Shown: in pieces, positions 1 to 5,130 of the stretch
Layout: every line of letters starts with the position of its first letter
Position numbering within the stretch: the first letter of the stretch is position 1
NCBI GenBank assembly: GCA_041477795.1
Contig: JBGOUY010000224.1
Coordinates: 1 to 7,488 of the forward strand
Length of the DNA: 7,488 nt
Origin: DATFMP01 sp041477795
Lineage (GTDB): Bacteria > SAR324 > JACQKK01
Direction: 5' to 3'
Made by a program: the position numbers and the translations under genes
Notes under the pieces: model-generated
The model's input: only the letters and a program-made list of their open reading frames with translations
Database searches by the model: none
What the model was told of the DNA's origin: nothing

Positions 1-158
1 CGCGCAAACACAACCAAGCGCCGTCGGCGGGGCCGATCCGCTGCGCCGGTCCAACGCGCGGGCCGGCGTGCTAGATACGAGGCCGGGCCCGCGGGGCACG
101 GCGGCCCGGGGGAACGGCCGGCCCGCGCCAGCGCACCCGGCGAGCAAGGCAGACGCAG

Positions 159-911
159 ATGGCCCAGGCAAGCGAGCGAGGCCCCACGGCGGGCATGGTC
201 GCGATCGGCAACGAGATCCTCTCGGGCAAGATCACGGACACCAACTCGCCCTTTCTCTGCCGCGAGCTGCACTTCCTGGGCATCCGGCTCGAGCGCATCT
301 TCACCATCCCGGACGAGTTCGCGCTGATCGGGCAGGTGGTGCGCGAATGTTCCGAGGCGTTCACCTGGGTCTTCACCAGCGGCGGCATCGGCCCCACCCA
401 CGACGACCTGACGATCCCGGCCATCGCGGCGGGCTTCGGCGTGCCGGCTGTGCGCGATCCGGAGCTGGAGCGCACGATCCGCGCGCACTACGGCGACCGC
501 CTCACCGAGGATCACCTGCTGATGGCGCTCGTGCCCCAGGGCGCCGCGCTGATCGAGATCGACGGGCTCTATTATCCGCAGGTGCAGTTCCGCAACGTGT
601 TCATCCTGCCCGGCGTGCCGCAGCTCTTCGAGTTCAAGTTCAACGCCATCAAGGCGCGCTTCCGCAGCACGCCCATCGTGCTGCACGAGATCTTCATGAA
701 GGCGGACGAGGGGGTCATCGCCGCCACCCTGCGCGAGGCGGCGGAGCGCTTCGCGGACGTGCTGATCGGCAGCTACCCCAGCTTCTTCAAGCGCGACTAC
801 TCGGTGAAGGTGACCGTGGAGGGGCGCGAGCCGGCCAGCGTGGAGGCCGCCCTGGCGCACCTGAACGACCGCCTGGGCAGACTGCCCATCACCATCGTGC
901 GCGTGACCTGA
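159..911 (+). CDS. Stand-alone CinA N-terminal / MoaB-MogA-fold domain protein
   Basis: A 250-residue protein of the molybdopterin-binding (MoCF_biosynth, COG1058) family. It is seen from the N-terminal strand and loop V14-A-I-G-N-E-I-L-S-G (residues 14-23) followed by D27-T-N, and from the family signature T73-S-G-G-I-G-P-T-H-D-D (73-83), which in the family forms the nucleotide- or pterin-binding loop. A later F-I-L-P-G-V-P stretch is also typical. Full CinA proteins carry a second C-terminal PncC-type nicotinamide-nucleotide amidase domain; this protein stops before it, so it is the short form seen alone in many proteobacteria. Members of this family have been linked to ADP-ribose or FAD pyrophosphatase activity, but the substrate here cannot be told from sequence. 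It is probably cytoplasmic. The start at 159 has only a weak purine-rich stretch upstream (AAGG, about 10 bases away); Met13 at 195 is a possible alternative start just before the conserved core. The next gene begins 36 bases downstream, which suggests co-transcription. Confidence 0.88.
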   Translation: MAQASERGPTAGMVAIGNEILSGKITDTNSPFLCRELHFLGIRLERIFTIPDEFALIGQVVRECSEAFTWVFTSGGIGPTHDDLTIPAIAAGFGVPAVRDPELERTIRAHYGDRLTEDHLLMALVPQGAALIEIDGLYYPQVQFRNVFILPGVPQLFEFKFNAIKARFRSTPIVLHEIFMKADEGVIAATLREAAERFADVLIGSYPSFFKRDYSVKVTVEGREPASVEAALAHLNDRLGRLPITIVRVT

Positions 912-947
912 GGCGCGCCGCACCCGCCACCCCGCGAGGAGTCCCGC

Positions 948-1481
948 ATGGCCGATTCCGCACGCAAGCCCGCAGCCCAGTCCGCAGCCAAGCCCGCAGC
1001 CGCGCCCGGCGCCCCCAGCGTGGGCGTCCTGCAGCAGCGCCGCATCGAGGCCGCCATCATCAAGCCGCTCGTCAAGGCCTTCGAGGCCGAGCTGGGGCGC
1101 GAGAAGACCCTGGCCGTGCTGGAGCGCGTGATCAAGGAGCTGGCGCGCGAGCGCGGCCGGCAGATGGCCGCCGACGCGCCCAGCACCACGCTGACCGGCT
1201 TCGCCAGCATGAAGGAGCCCTGGACGCGCGACAACGCGCTGGAGTTCGACGTGCTGGAAGCCAACGACGAGCGCTACGCCTACAACGTCACGCGCTGCCG
1301 CTATGCGGAAATGTACCGCGAGCTGGGCCTGGCCGACCTGGGCTTCACCCTGAGCTGCAACCGCGACGCGACACTGATCGAAGGCTTCAATCCCGAGCTG
1401 GAGCTGACCCGCACCCAGACCCTCATGCAGGGCGCCCCGCACTGCGACTTCCGCTACACGCGCCGCAAGAAGCAGGGTTGA
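948..1481 (+). CDS. L-2-amino-thiazoline-4-carboxylic acid (ATC) hydrolase family protein
   Basis: A 177-residue protein. Residues 1-24 are an Ala/Pro/Lys-rich, probably disordered leader, and the family core follows. Features typical of the ATC-hydrolase family are M88-K-E-P-W92, the C117-R-Y-A-E-M-Y stretch, C137-N-R-D140, the G146-F-N-P-E-L-E-L-T-R-T-Q run and the C-terminal H165-C166-D-F-R-Y. In the founding pseudomonad pathway the enzyme opens the thiazoline ring of L-ATC to N-carbamoyl-L-cysteine, which a separate amidohydrolase converts to cysteine. No such amidohydrolase is present here, and most genomic members of the family have not been tested, so the substrate is inferred. The start is well supported by a GAGGAG Shine-Dalgarno at 936-941, six bases before the ATG. 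The protein has no signal peptide and is presumably cytoplasmic. It is probably co-transcribed with the CinA-like gene upstream, and transcription likely ends at the palindrome ten bases after the stop. Confidence 0.8.
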   Translation: MADSARKPAAQSAAKPAAAPGAPSVGVLQQRRIEAAIIKPLVKAFEAELGREKTLAVLERVIKELARERGRQMAADAPSTTLTGFASMKEPWTRDNALEFDVLEANDERYAYNVTRCRYAEMYRELGLADLGFTLSCNRDATLIEGFNPELELTRTQTLMQGAPHCDFRYTRRKKQG

Positions 1482-1490
1482 ACGGCGGCT

Positions 1491-1518
1491 GTAGGGGCGC
1501 AGCATGCTGCGCCCCTAC
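1491..1518. terminator. Perfect 28-bp palindrome, probable bidirectional terminator or REP-like element
   Basis: The left arm GTAGGGGCGCAGCA (1491-1504) is followed with no spacer by its exact reverse complement (1505-1518). The match covers 14 of 14 positions, and another C-G pair is possible beyond one mismatch (1489 and 1520). It lies 10 bases after the stop of the ATC-hydrolase-like gene and 86 bases after the stop of the convergent phnA gene, where a shared terminator is expected. On the + strand it is followed, after about a dozen bases, by a T-rich stretch rather than a clean T-tract, so classical intrinsic termination is not certain. Similar G/C-rich palindromes are often dispersed intergenic (REP-type) repeats; this window contains only one copy. 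Confidence 0.7.
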
Positions 1519-1530
1519 GGACCCCAGGTC

Positions 1531-1593
1531 TTTGTGTCTTTGCGCGACCCGCTGTTGGCTGTTTGCGACCTTTACGCCTTTGCGTCCTTTGCG
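1531..1593. repeat. Degenerate short repeats, TTTGCG core
   Basis: Six copies of a TTTGCG-like hexamer begin at 1531 (TTTGTG), 1539, 1562, 1571 (TTTACG), 1579 and 1588. The spacing is 8, 23, 9, 8 and 9 bases, so there are two clusters with a period of 8 to 9 bases. On the other strand the units read CGCAAAG, and they lie immediately after the phnA stop codon. Similar strings of CGCAAAG-type units are familiar from intergenic regions of many proteobacteria. I know of no firm function. Confidence 0.6.
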
Positions 1594-1604
1594 AGAGACC
1601 GCAG

Positions 1605-2852
1605 TCACTCCACTCCATTCAGCGCGTAGTCGAACAGGTCGAAGTTGCGCAGGCGCGTGCGGGGAGCGGCGGCCTTGGCGCGGTAGGCGGGGCTGAGCGG
1701 CGCGCTGAGGACGAACGGCACGCGCTGCTCGGCCAGCCCGCCGTGCGAGCGCAGGCCGCCCTCGAGCTGCGTCAGGTCGTGCTCCTGGGGCGACTTGCCC
1801 AGCGCGGTATCGCGCGTGCTCACGACGATGAGGTCGCCCAGCCGGTCCGGGGGCAGCTCGAAGCGCGCGCAGGCCTCGGCGCGGCCGGCGGCGTACTCGA
1901 TGCCGGGCAGCGCGCGCAGGCGCTCCAGCACCGGCGCCGCGTCCGCGCCGTCGCGCAGGTAGACCGTGGCGAAGGAGCCGAGCGCGCCGTGGTGCACCAC
2001 GTAGGGATCGGTGATGGGCAGGATCACGCGCGCGCGGCCCGCGCCCAGCCAGCGCTCCAGCAGCGGCGCGAGGTAGATCACGTTGGGCGTGCCGGCGGCG
2101 GTGTTCTTGGCGTTCATGCCATGGTCGGCCGTCAGGCCCACCACGGCGCCCAGCTCCGCCAGGCGGCCCCACAGGCGGTCCAGCGCCGTATAGAAGGCGT
2201 CGCTGACCGGATCGCCGGGCGCGTGCTTGTGCTGGATGTAGTCCGTGGTGGACAGATACATCACGTCGGGCCGCTCGCGCTCCAGCAGGCGCACGCCCGC
2301 CTCCAGCACGAATTCGCTCAAGCCCGCCGAATAGACGTCCGGCGTCGCGCGCCCGAGCAGGGCGTTGACCTCCGCGATGCCGTGCTCGGCCAGGGTCGCC
2401 TCGTGCGCCTTTTCGGCGGAAAAGCAGATGCCGCGCTGCACCTCGTGGCCGAGCAAGCGCCGCAGCTTGTCCTTGGCCGTGACGATGGCCACGCGCGCCC
2501 CCTCCCGCGAGAGCGCGGCCAGGATGCTCCCCGCGCGCAGGAAGCGCGGCTCGTTCATCATCACCTCGGCGCCCGTGTCCGGGTCGAGGAAGAAGTTGCC
2601 CGAGATGCCGTGCACGGCCGGCGGGGCGCCACTGACGATAGACAGGTTGTTGGGATTGGTGAAGCTGGGCACGACGCACTCCGCCACGGCGTAGAAGCCC
2701 TCGGCCCGGAAGCGCGCCAGGTGCGGCAGCAGCCCGCGCGCCAGCGCCTCCTCGAAGTAGGCCGGCTCGCTGCCGTCGATGCACACCACCGCCACGGGGC
2801 GCGGCGGCAGGCGGTAGGTGCGGCCATTGACGGTGACGGTGGGCATCTTCAT
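1605..2852 (-). CDS. phnA: Phosphonoacetate hydrolase
   Basis: A 415-residue enzyme of the alkaline phosphatase superfamily that splits the C-P bond of phosphonoacetate to acetate and phosphate (EC 3.11.1.2) using two zinc ions. The full active-site set is present with the spacing I recall for the structurally studied Sinorhizobium PhnA: D26 in V-C-I-D-G, the nucleophile T65 in P-S-F-T-N-P-N-N, D204 and H208 in T-D-Y-I-Q-H-K-H, D243-H244 in T-A-D-H-G-M-N and H370 in L-R-S-H-G-G. The lysines of A-K-D-K-L-R (K127, K129) lie where substrate-binding lysines are expected. Length matches the family. It has no signal peptide and is presumably cytoplasmic. The start at 2852 gives the family's usual N-terminus but has no clear Shine-Dalgarno; Met3 is an alternative. 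No phosphonate transporter, 2-aminoethylphosphonate transaminase (phnW), dehydrogenase (phnY) or LysR regulator (phnR) is next to it. It lies 89 bases downstream of the helix-turn-helix gene on the same strand. Confidence 0.93.
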   Translation of the reverse strand: MKMPTVTVNGRTYRLPPRPVAVVCIDGSEPAYFEEALARGLLPHLARFRAEGFYAVAECVVPSFTNPNNLSIVSGAPPAVHGISGNFFLDPDTGAEVMMNEPRFLRAGSILAALSREGARVAIVTAKDKLRRLLGHEVQRGICFSAEKAHEATLAEHGIAEVNALLGRATPDVYSAGLSEFVLEAGVRLLERERPDVMYLSTTDYIQHKHAPGDPVSDAFYTALDRLWGRLAELGAVVGLTADHGMNAKNTAAGTPNVIYLAPLLERWLGAGRARVILPITDPYVVHHGALGSFATVYLRDGADAAPVLERLRALPGIEYAAGRAEACARFELPPDRLGDLIVVSTRDTALGKSPQEHDLTQLEGGLRSHGGLAEQRVPFVLSAPLSPAYRAKAAAPRTRLRNFDLFDYALNGVE

Positions 2853-2941
2853 CGAGAGGTCCGGTGTCGCATCGTCAGATTGCGGAAGGTGACCCGCGCG
2901 GCTGCATGCACCCGCCGGACGGTTCCGCAGGGAGTGCAGCG

Positions 2942-3430
2942 CTAACTGCGGCGACCCGCCAACCGGCCGCGTTCCAGCTCCTCGCCAGGCTCCTTCGCCG
3001 TGCGCGCCACGGAGCCCGCCGAGACACGCTGCACGCCGGCCTTTAGCGCGCCGCTGGCGGCGGGCCGCAAATCCGAGGCCGTCGCCCGCCGACCGGCGGA
3101 TAGCGCCAGTCCACGGTAGCGCATGACGGCACGGCGCACGGCGTCGGGCTCATGCTGGATCGCCACGAGCAAGGTTCGCGCGGGGCCTTCCGGCTCACGG
3201 CGCCCATCCTCCCAGTTCTCCAGGGTGCGCAGCGAGATGCCGAACTCCATGGCGAAGTCCTGCCGGGACATCCCGAATCCTTCACGAATCGCCTTCGCAT
3301 CAACTCTGGCCCGTGCGAAGACGAATCTCGGCTTCTTGAGACCGCCACGCTGCACATAGTCAGCGGCGCGTTCGATCGCCTGTTCGAGTTCCCTGAGCTC
3401 GTCCTGGACCTCTTCTGTTTCTTTCGTCAT
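2942..3430 (-). CDS. HigA/XRE-like helix-turn-helix protein, candidate antitoxin
   Basis: A 162-residue protein. Residues 1-27 form an acidic, probably helical N-terminus. A basic linker follows (K32-K-P-R-F-V-F-A-R-A-R42), then a helix-turn-helix at about 44-78: D44-A-K-A-I-R-E, M54-S-R-Q-D-F-A, F63-G-I-S-L-R-T-L-E-N-W73 and G76-R-R-E-P-E-G-P. This D-x-K-A-I-R ... L-x-x-W-E-x-G-R-R-x-P-x-G-P-A-R pattern is typical of HigA/NadS-type antitoxins, which bind both a partner toxin and their own operator. From about residue 109 the protein continues into a G+C-rich, Ala/Gly/Arg-rich tail of about 54 residues that is not part of the normal domain. The gene follows a 110-codon gene with a 50-base gap, the toxin-first order of HigBA-like modules. 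The start has no strong Shine-Dalgarno. The DNA-binding role is well supported; the antitoxin role is inferred from family and context. It could also be a plain transcriptional regulator. Confidence 0.75.
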   Translation of the reverse strand: MTKETEEVQDELRELEQAIERAADYVQRGGLKKPRFVFARARVDAKAIREGFGMSRQDFAMEFGISLRTLENWEDGRREPEGPARTLLVAIQHEPDAVRRAVMRYRGLALSAGRRATASDLRPAASGALKAGVQRVSAGSVARTAKEPGEELERGRLAGRRS

Positions 3431-3480
3431 CTTGAACCATTGTGTTGCGGGTGCGGTTGATCGCTGCGGTAGCTCCGGTG

Positions 3481-3813
3481 CTACTCATTCAGCTTCTTAT
3501 AGATGTCCCAAAGCAATTTGACGTGCTTGGCCCCAACGACGAGATTCTTCAGGGGTGATCGTGGAACCGGAAACACCTTCAGCAGGAGCAAGTTGGGGTC
3601 GTTGGGCGAGCCATATTGATACCACGCTCGGCAGGGGGGATGTTCGAGGCGCCACCAATAAACCGGCAATTCACCGATTTGCACGCCGCTGTCAGGATGG
3701 TCCCCGAGATATTCACACAGTCGTCGGAAATCGGCCTGCAGCATGAAGCGTAGCGCTTCCTGCCTTGTGATCTCGGCGAAATGGACTTTGACTTTGTATT
3801 TGCCACCAGCCAT
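3481..3813 (-). CDS. 110-residue protein, candidate toxin partner of the HTH gene
   Basis: I do not recognise this protein with confidence. It starts M-A-G-G-K-Y-K-V-K-V and ends K-K-L-N-E. It looks like a small alpha/beta protein: strand 5-14, helices at about 15-38, then strand-like segments at 43-57 (with V51-Y-W-W-R-L), 61-67 (C-R-A-W-Y-Q-Y) and 74-83 (L-L-L-L-K-V-F-P), followed by a Pro turn and a basic C-terminal helix (A95-K-H-V-K-L-L-W-D-I-Y-K-K). That order loosely resembles the RelE/HigB/Gp49 toxin fold, but no diagnostic catalytic motif is visible, so this is inference. Codon use is clearly less G+C-rich than the neighbours (about half G+C by eye), unlike a shadow frame in this genome. 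The frame is open further upstream, but ATG 3813 is the only normal start that leaves room for the repeat array. No good Shine-Dalgarno is seen; an ATT 14 codons upstream is a less likely start. The HTH gene follows on the same strand. Confidence 0.6.
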   Translation of the reverse strand: MAGGKYKVKVHFAEITRQEALRFMLQADFRRLCEYLGDHPDSGVQIGELPVYWWRLEHPPCRAWYQYGSPNDPNLLLLKVFPVPRSPLKNLVVGAKHVKLLWDIYKKLNE

Positions 3814-3840
3814 GCAAGCCTGCCGTATCGCTGCAAGGAT

Positions 3841-3879
3841 GTCAATGGAGTACGTCAATGGCGTACGCAAGTGACGTAC
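3841..3879. promoter_or_regulatory. Symmetrical GTAC repeat array, putative operator of the TA-like operon
   Basis: The array lies 28 bases upstream of the candidate toxin start. Seen directly: GTACGTCA (3850-3857) and TGACGTAC (3872-3879) are exact inverted arms around the palindrome GCGTACGC (3861-3868), and all share one centre between 3864 and 3865. The same DNA can be read as three 13-bp units ending in GTAC (3841-3853, 3854-3866, 3867-3879); the first two match at 12 of 13 positions and the third more loosely. On the - strand TTGACA (3845 to 3840) and TTGACG (3858 to 3853) resemble -35 boxes embedded in the array, but I see no convincing -10. Such an array fits dimeric HTH repressor sites, presumably for the downstream HTH protein (inference). 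Confidence 0.6.
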
Positions 3880-3902
3880 GGCACGGCGACTCGCGCACGC
3901 AC

Positions 3903-4787
3903 CTATTCCCGCACTTCCGTGCCCAGCGCGGATTCCAGCACGCGCAGCAGCACGCCCACGTCGTCCTTGCCCCAGCCCTTCAGCCGCCCCTGCTGCAGCA
4001 GCGTGTAGGTGTAGGAGCCGAAGGCGAGCGGCGTGTCGCTCTGGCGGCCCAGCTCCAGCGCCAGCGTGAGGTCCTTGTGCGCCAGGTTCAGCGCGAACTC
4101 CTGCGACCAGTCCCCGCGCAGGCCCTTGCGCGACAGGCGCTTGAGGGAGTTGCTGTTGCCGCTGGCGGTGGCCATCACGTCCGCCATCATGCGCGGGTTG
4201 AGCCCGGCGCGCGTGGCCAGCATCAGCGCCTCGCTGGCCACGGCCAGGTTGCAGAAGCTGACCATGTTGTTGCAGAGCTTGGCGATGCTGCCCGAGCCGA
4301 TGGGGCCCACCAGGAACACGTTCTTGCCCATGCAATCCAGGATCGGCTTGACCGTGTCGAATTCCTTCTTCTTGCCGCCGCACATGATGGCCAGCGTGGC
4401 CGCCTCGGCGCCGTCCACGCCGCCGCTCACGGGCGCGTCGATGAAGGCGATGCCCTTGCCGGCCAGCTCCTTCTCGAGCCGCTTGACGACCGCCGGCGCG
4501 TTGGTGCTGAGGTCGCAGAGGATGGCGCCCTTCCTGGCGCCCGCGGCCAGGCCGTTCTCGCCCAGCACCACCTGCTCCACGTCCGCCGGCATGGGCAGGG
4601 AGGTGAAGACGATGCTGACCTGCTCGGCCACGGCCTTGGGCGAGGCGGCCACGGTGGTCCTGGAGCCGGCCACGCGGGCGAGGGCGTCCGGGTTCAGGTC
4701 GTAGACCACCACCTCGTGGCCGCCCTTGAGGACGTTGCGGCACATGGGGCCGCCCATCATGCCGACGCCGACGAATCCGACTTTCAT
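3903..4787 (-). CDS. 3-hydroxyisobutyrate dehydrogenase-family NAD(P)-dependent oxidoreductase
   Basis: A 294-residue beta-hydroxyacid dehydrogenase, the usual family length. The Rossmann fold opens with G7-V-G-M-M-G12 and reaches Y29-D30-L-N-P after the second strand. L31, where NADP-preferring members often carry Arg, hints at NAD, but this is inference. The substrate loop is D117-A-P-V-S-G-G123, with D92-L-S-T before it. The catalytic lysine is K170 in G164-S-G-S-I-A-K-L-C-N-N174, with N174 as the usual partner. The C-terminal all-helical domain ends around G-T-E-V-R-E. Family members oxidise or reduce 3-hydroxyisobutyrate, tartronate semialdehyde, L-serine or succinic semialdehyde; the substrate cannot be assigned here. 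I chose Met at 4787 because the Rossmann strand begins at once. The frame stays open for another 145 codons upstream, but that part is Arg/Ala-rich and unlike protein. No clear Shine-Dalgarno is visible. It is transcribed divergently from tenA, and its end lies 89 bases before the candidate toxin start on the same strand. Confidence 0.9.
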   Translation of the reverse strand: MKVGFVGVGMMGGPMCRNVLKGGHEVVVYDLNPDALARVAGSRTTVAASPKAVAEQVSIVFTSLPMPADVEQVVLGENGLAAGARKGAILCDLSTNAPAVVKRLEKELAGKGIAFIDAPVSGGVDGAEAATLAIMCGGKKKEFDTVKPILDCMGKNVFLVGPIGSGSIAKLCNNMVSFCNLAVASEALMLATRAGLNPRMMADVMATASGNSNSLKRLSRKGLRGDWSQEFALNLAHKDLTLALELGRQSDTPLAFGSYTYTLLQQGRLKGWGKDDVGVLLRVLESALGTEVRE

Positions 4788-5014
4788 GGCTGGTCTGCTC
4801 GCGAAGCGGGGAGTGAGGGAGTGCCGGCGGGAGGCCGCCGCTGCACCGCCGCAGCACCGCCGGCGCCCGGGGCGCAGGCGGCCGCACGGCTGCGGCGCGG
4901 CGGCCGCCAAGCCAGCAGCATCTACGCACGAATGGCCGCGCCCGCGCAAGCCGCGCGCGCCGGCACGGCGCACAGGCGGGCGGCGCGCCGGCGCCGTGGC
5001 CGCAACGTTGCCGC

Positions 5015-5038
5015 GCCATTGACGCCGCCATTGACGCC
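5015..5038. repeat. 12-bp perfect tandem repeat
   Basis: The unit GCCATTGACGCC occurs twice without a gap (5015-5026 and 5027-5038), 30 bases upstream of the leader ORF. Each unit contains TTGACG, a good match to a -35 box, but no matching -10 is seen. It may be a regulator site or chance. Confidence 0.4.
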
Positions 5039-5055
5039 AGCGCCCCGGCTCGGAT

Positions 5056-5060
5056 AGGAG
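5056..5060 (+). promoter_or_regulatory. Shine-Dalgarno of the tenA leader ORF
   Basis: AGGAG with seven bases before ATG 5068. It is the best ribosome-binding site between the repeat and tenA. The tenA ATG at 5131 has only pyrimidines and a CGTGACCC run before it. Confidence 0.5.
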
Positions 5061-5067
5061 CCAAGCT

Positions 5068-5127
5068 ATGGCCGGCAGCGCCGTCGAGGGCGCCGCCCGG
5101 GCATCCATCCCCCGCTCCCCGGCGTGA
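5068..5127 (+). CDS. 19-residue leader ORF upstream of tenA
   Basis: This short frame encodes MAGSAVEGAARASIPRSPA and ends at TGA 5125-5127. It has a clear Shine-Dalgarno and stops just three bases before the tenA start codon. It is in the same frame as tenA, so tenA would be an in-frame extension if the TGA were absent. The arrangement suggests translational coupling: ribosomes finishing the leader could restart at tenA, which has no good site of its own. The peptide has no stall-like motif I recognise and no obvious thiamin-related composition. It could also be a chance frame, or an N-terminal extension lost through a stop mutation. Confidence 0.35.
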   Translation: MAGSAVEGAARASIPRSPA

Positions 5128-5130
5128 CCC

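Larger units (their letters stand above)
4788..5130. other. Divergent intergenic region, 343 bp
   Basis: This is a very G+C-rich spacer between the divergent oxidoreductase and TenA-like genes. It should hold both promoters, but I see no convincing -35/-10 pair on either strand and no thiamin-pyrophosphate riboswitch consensus (no CTGAGA box). It contains a possible hairpin with 9-bp arms GGCGGCCGC (4877-4885) and its complement (4900-4908), a 12-bp tandem repeat (5015-5038) and a short leader ORF (5068-5127). Confidence 0.5.

Noticed and set aside
3..74. Short open frame ending TAG at 72-74, possibly the tail of an upstream gene
   Set aside because: Only 23 codons are visible with no recognisable sequence; it cannot be told from chance.
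68..1696. 542-codon open frame on the + strand
   Set aside because: It overlaps the CinA-like and ATC-hydrolase genes in another frame; the product is Arg/Ala/His-rich and resembles no protein. Long shadow frames are expected at this G+C.
1423..2945. Two long open frames (453 codons on -, 460 codons on +) over phnA
   Set aside because: Both are low-complexity shadows; the phnA frame carries all family motifs.
4877..4908. GGCGGCCGC inverted repeat as a regulatory hairpin
   Set aside because: The whole stretch is almost pure G/C, where such repeats arise easily; noted only under the intergenic entry.
2823..5038. GCCATTGACG shared by the phnA start region (2823), the TA array (3862-3853, - strand) and the tenA repeat (5015, 5027)
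   Set aside because: One copy is coding sequence in phnA and ten-base matches are expected by chance in a window this size; no common regulon is claimed.
5031..5058. TTGACG-16-GATAGG as a tenA promoter
   Set aside because: The -10 matches poorly and overlaps the AGGAG Shine-Dalgarno of the leader ORF, so both cannot be used.
4788..5130. Thiamin-pyrophosphate riboswitch before tenA
   Set aside because: None of the conserved TPP-riboswitch boxes could be found.
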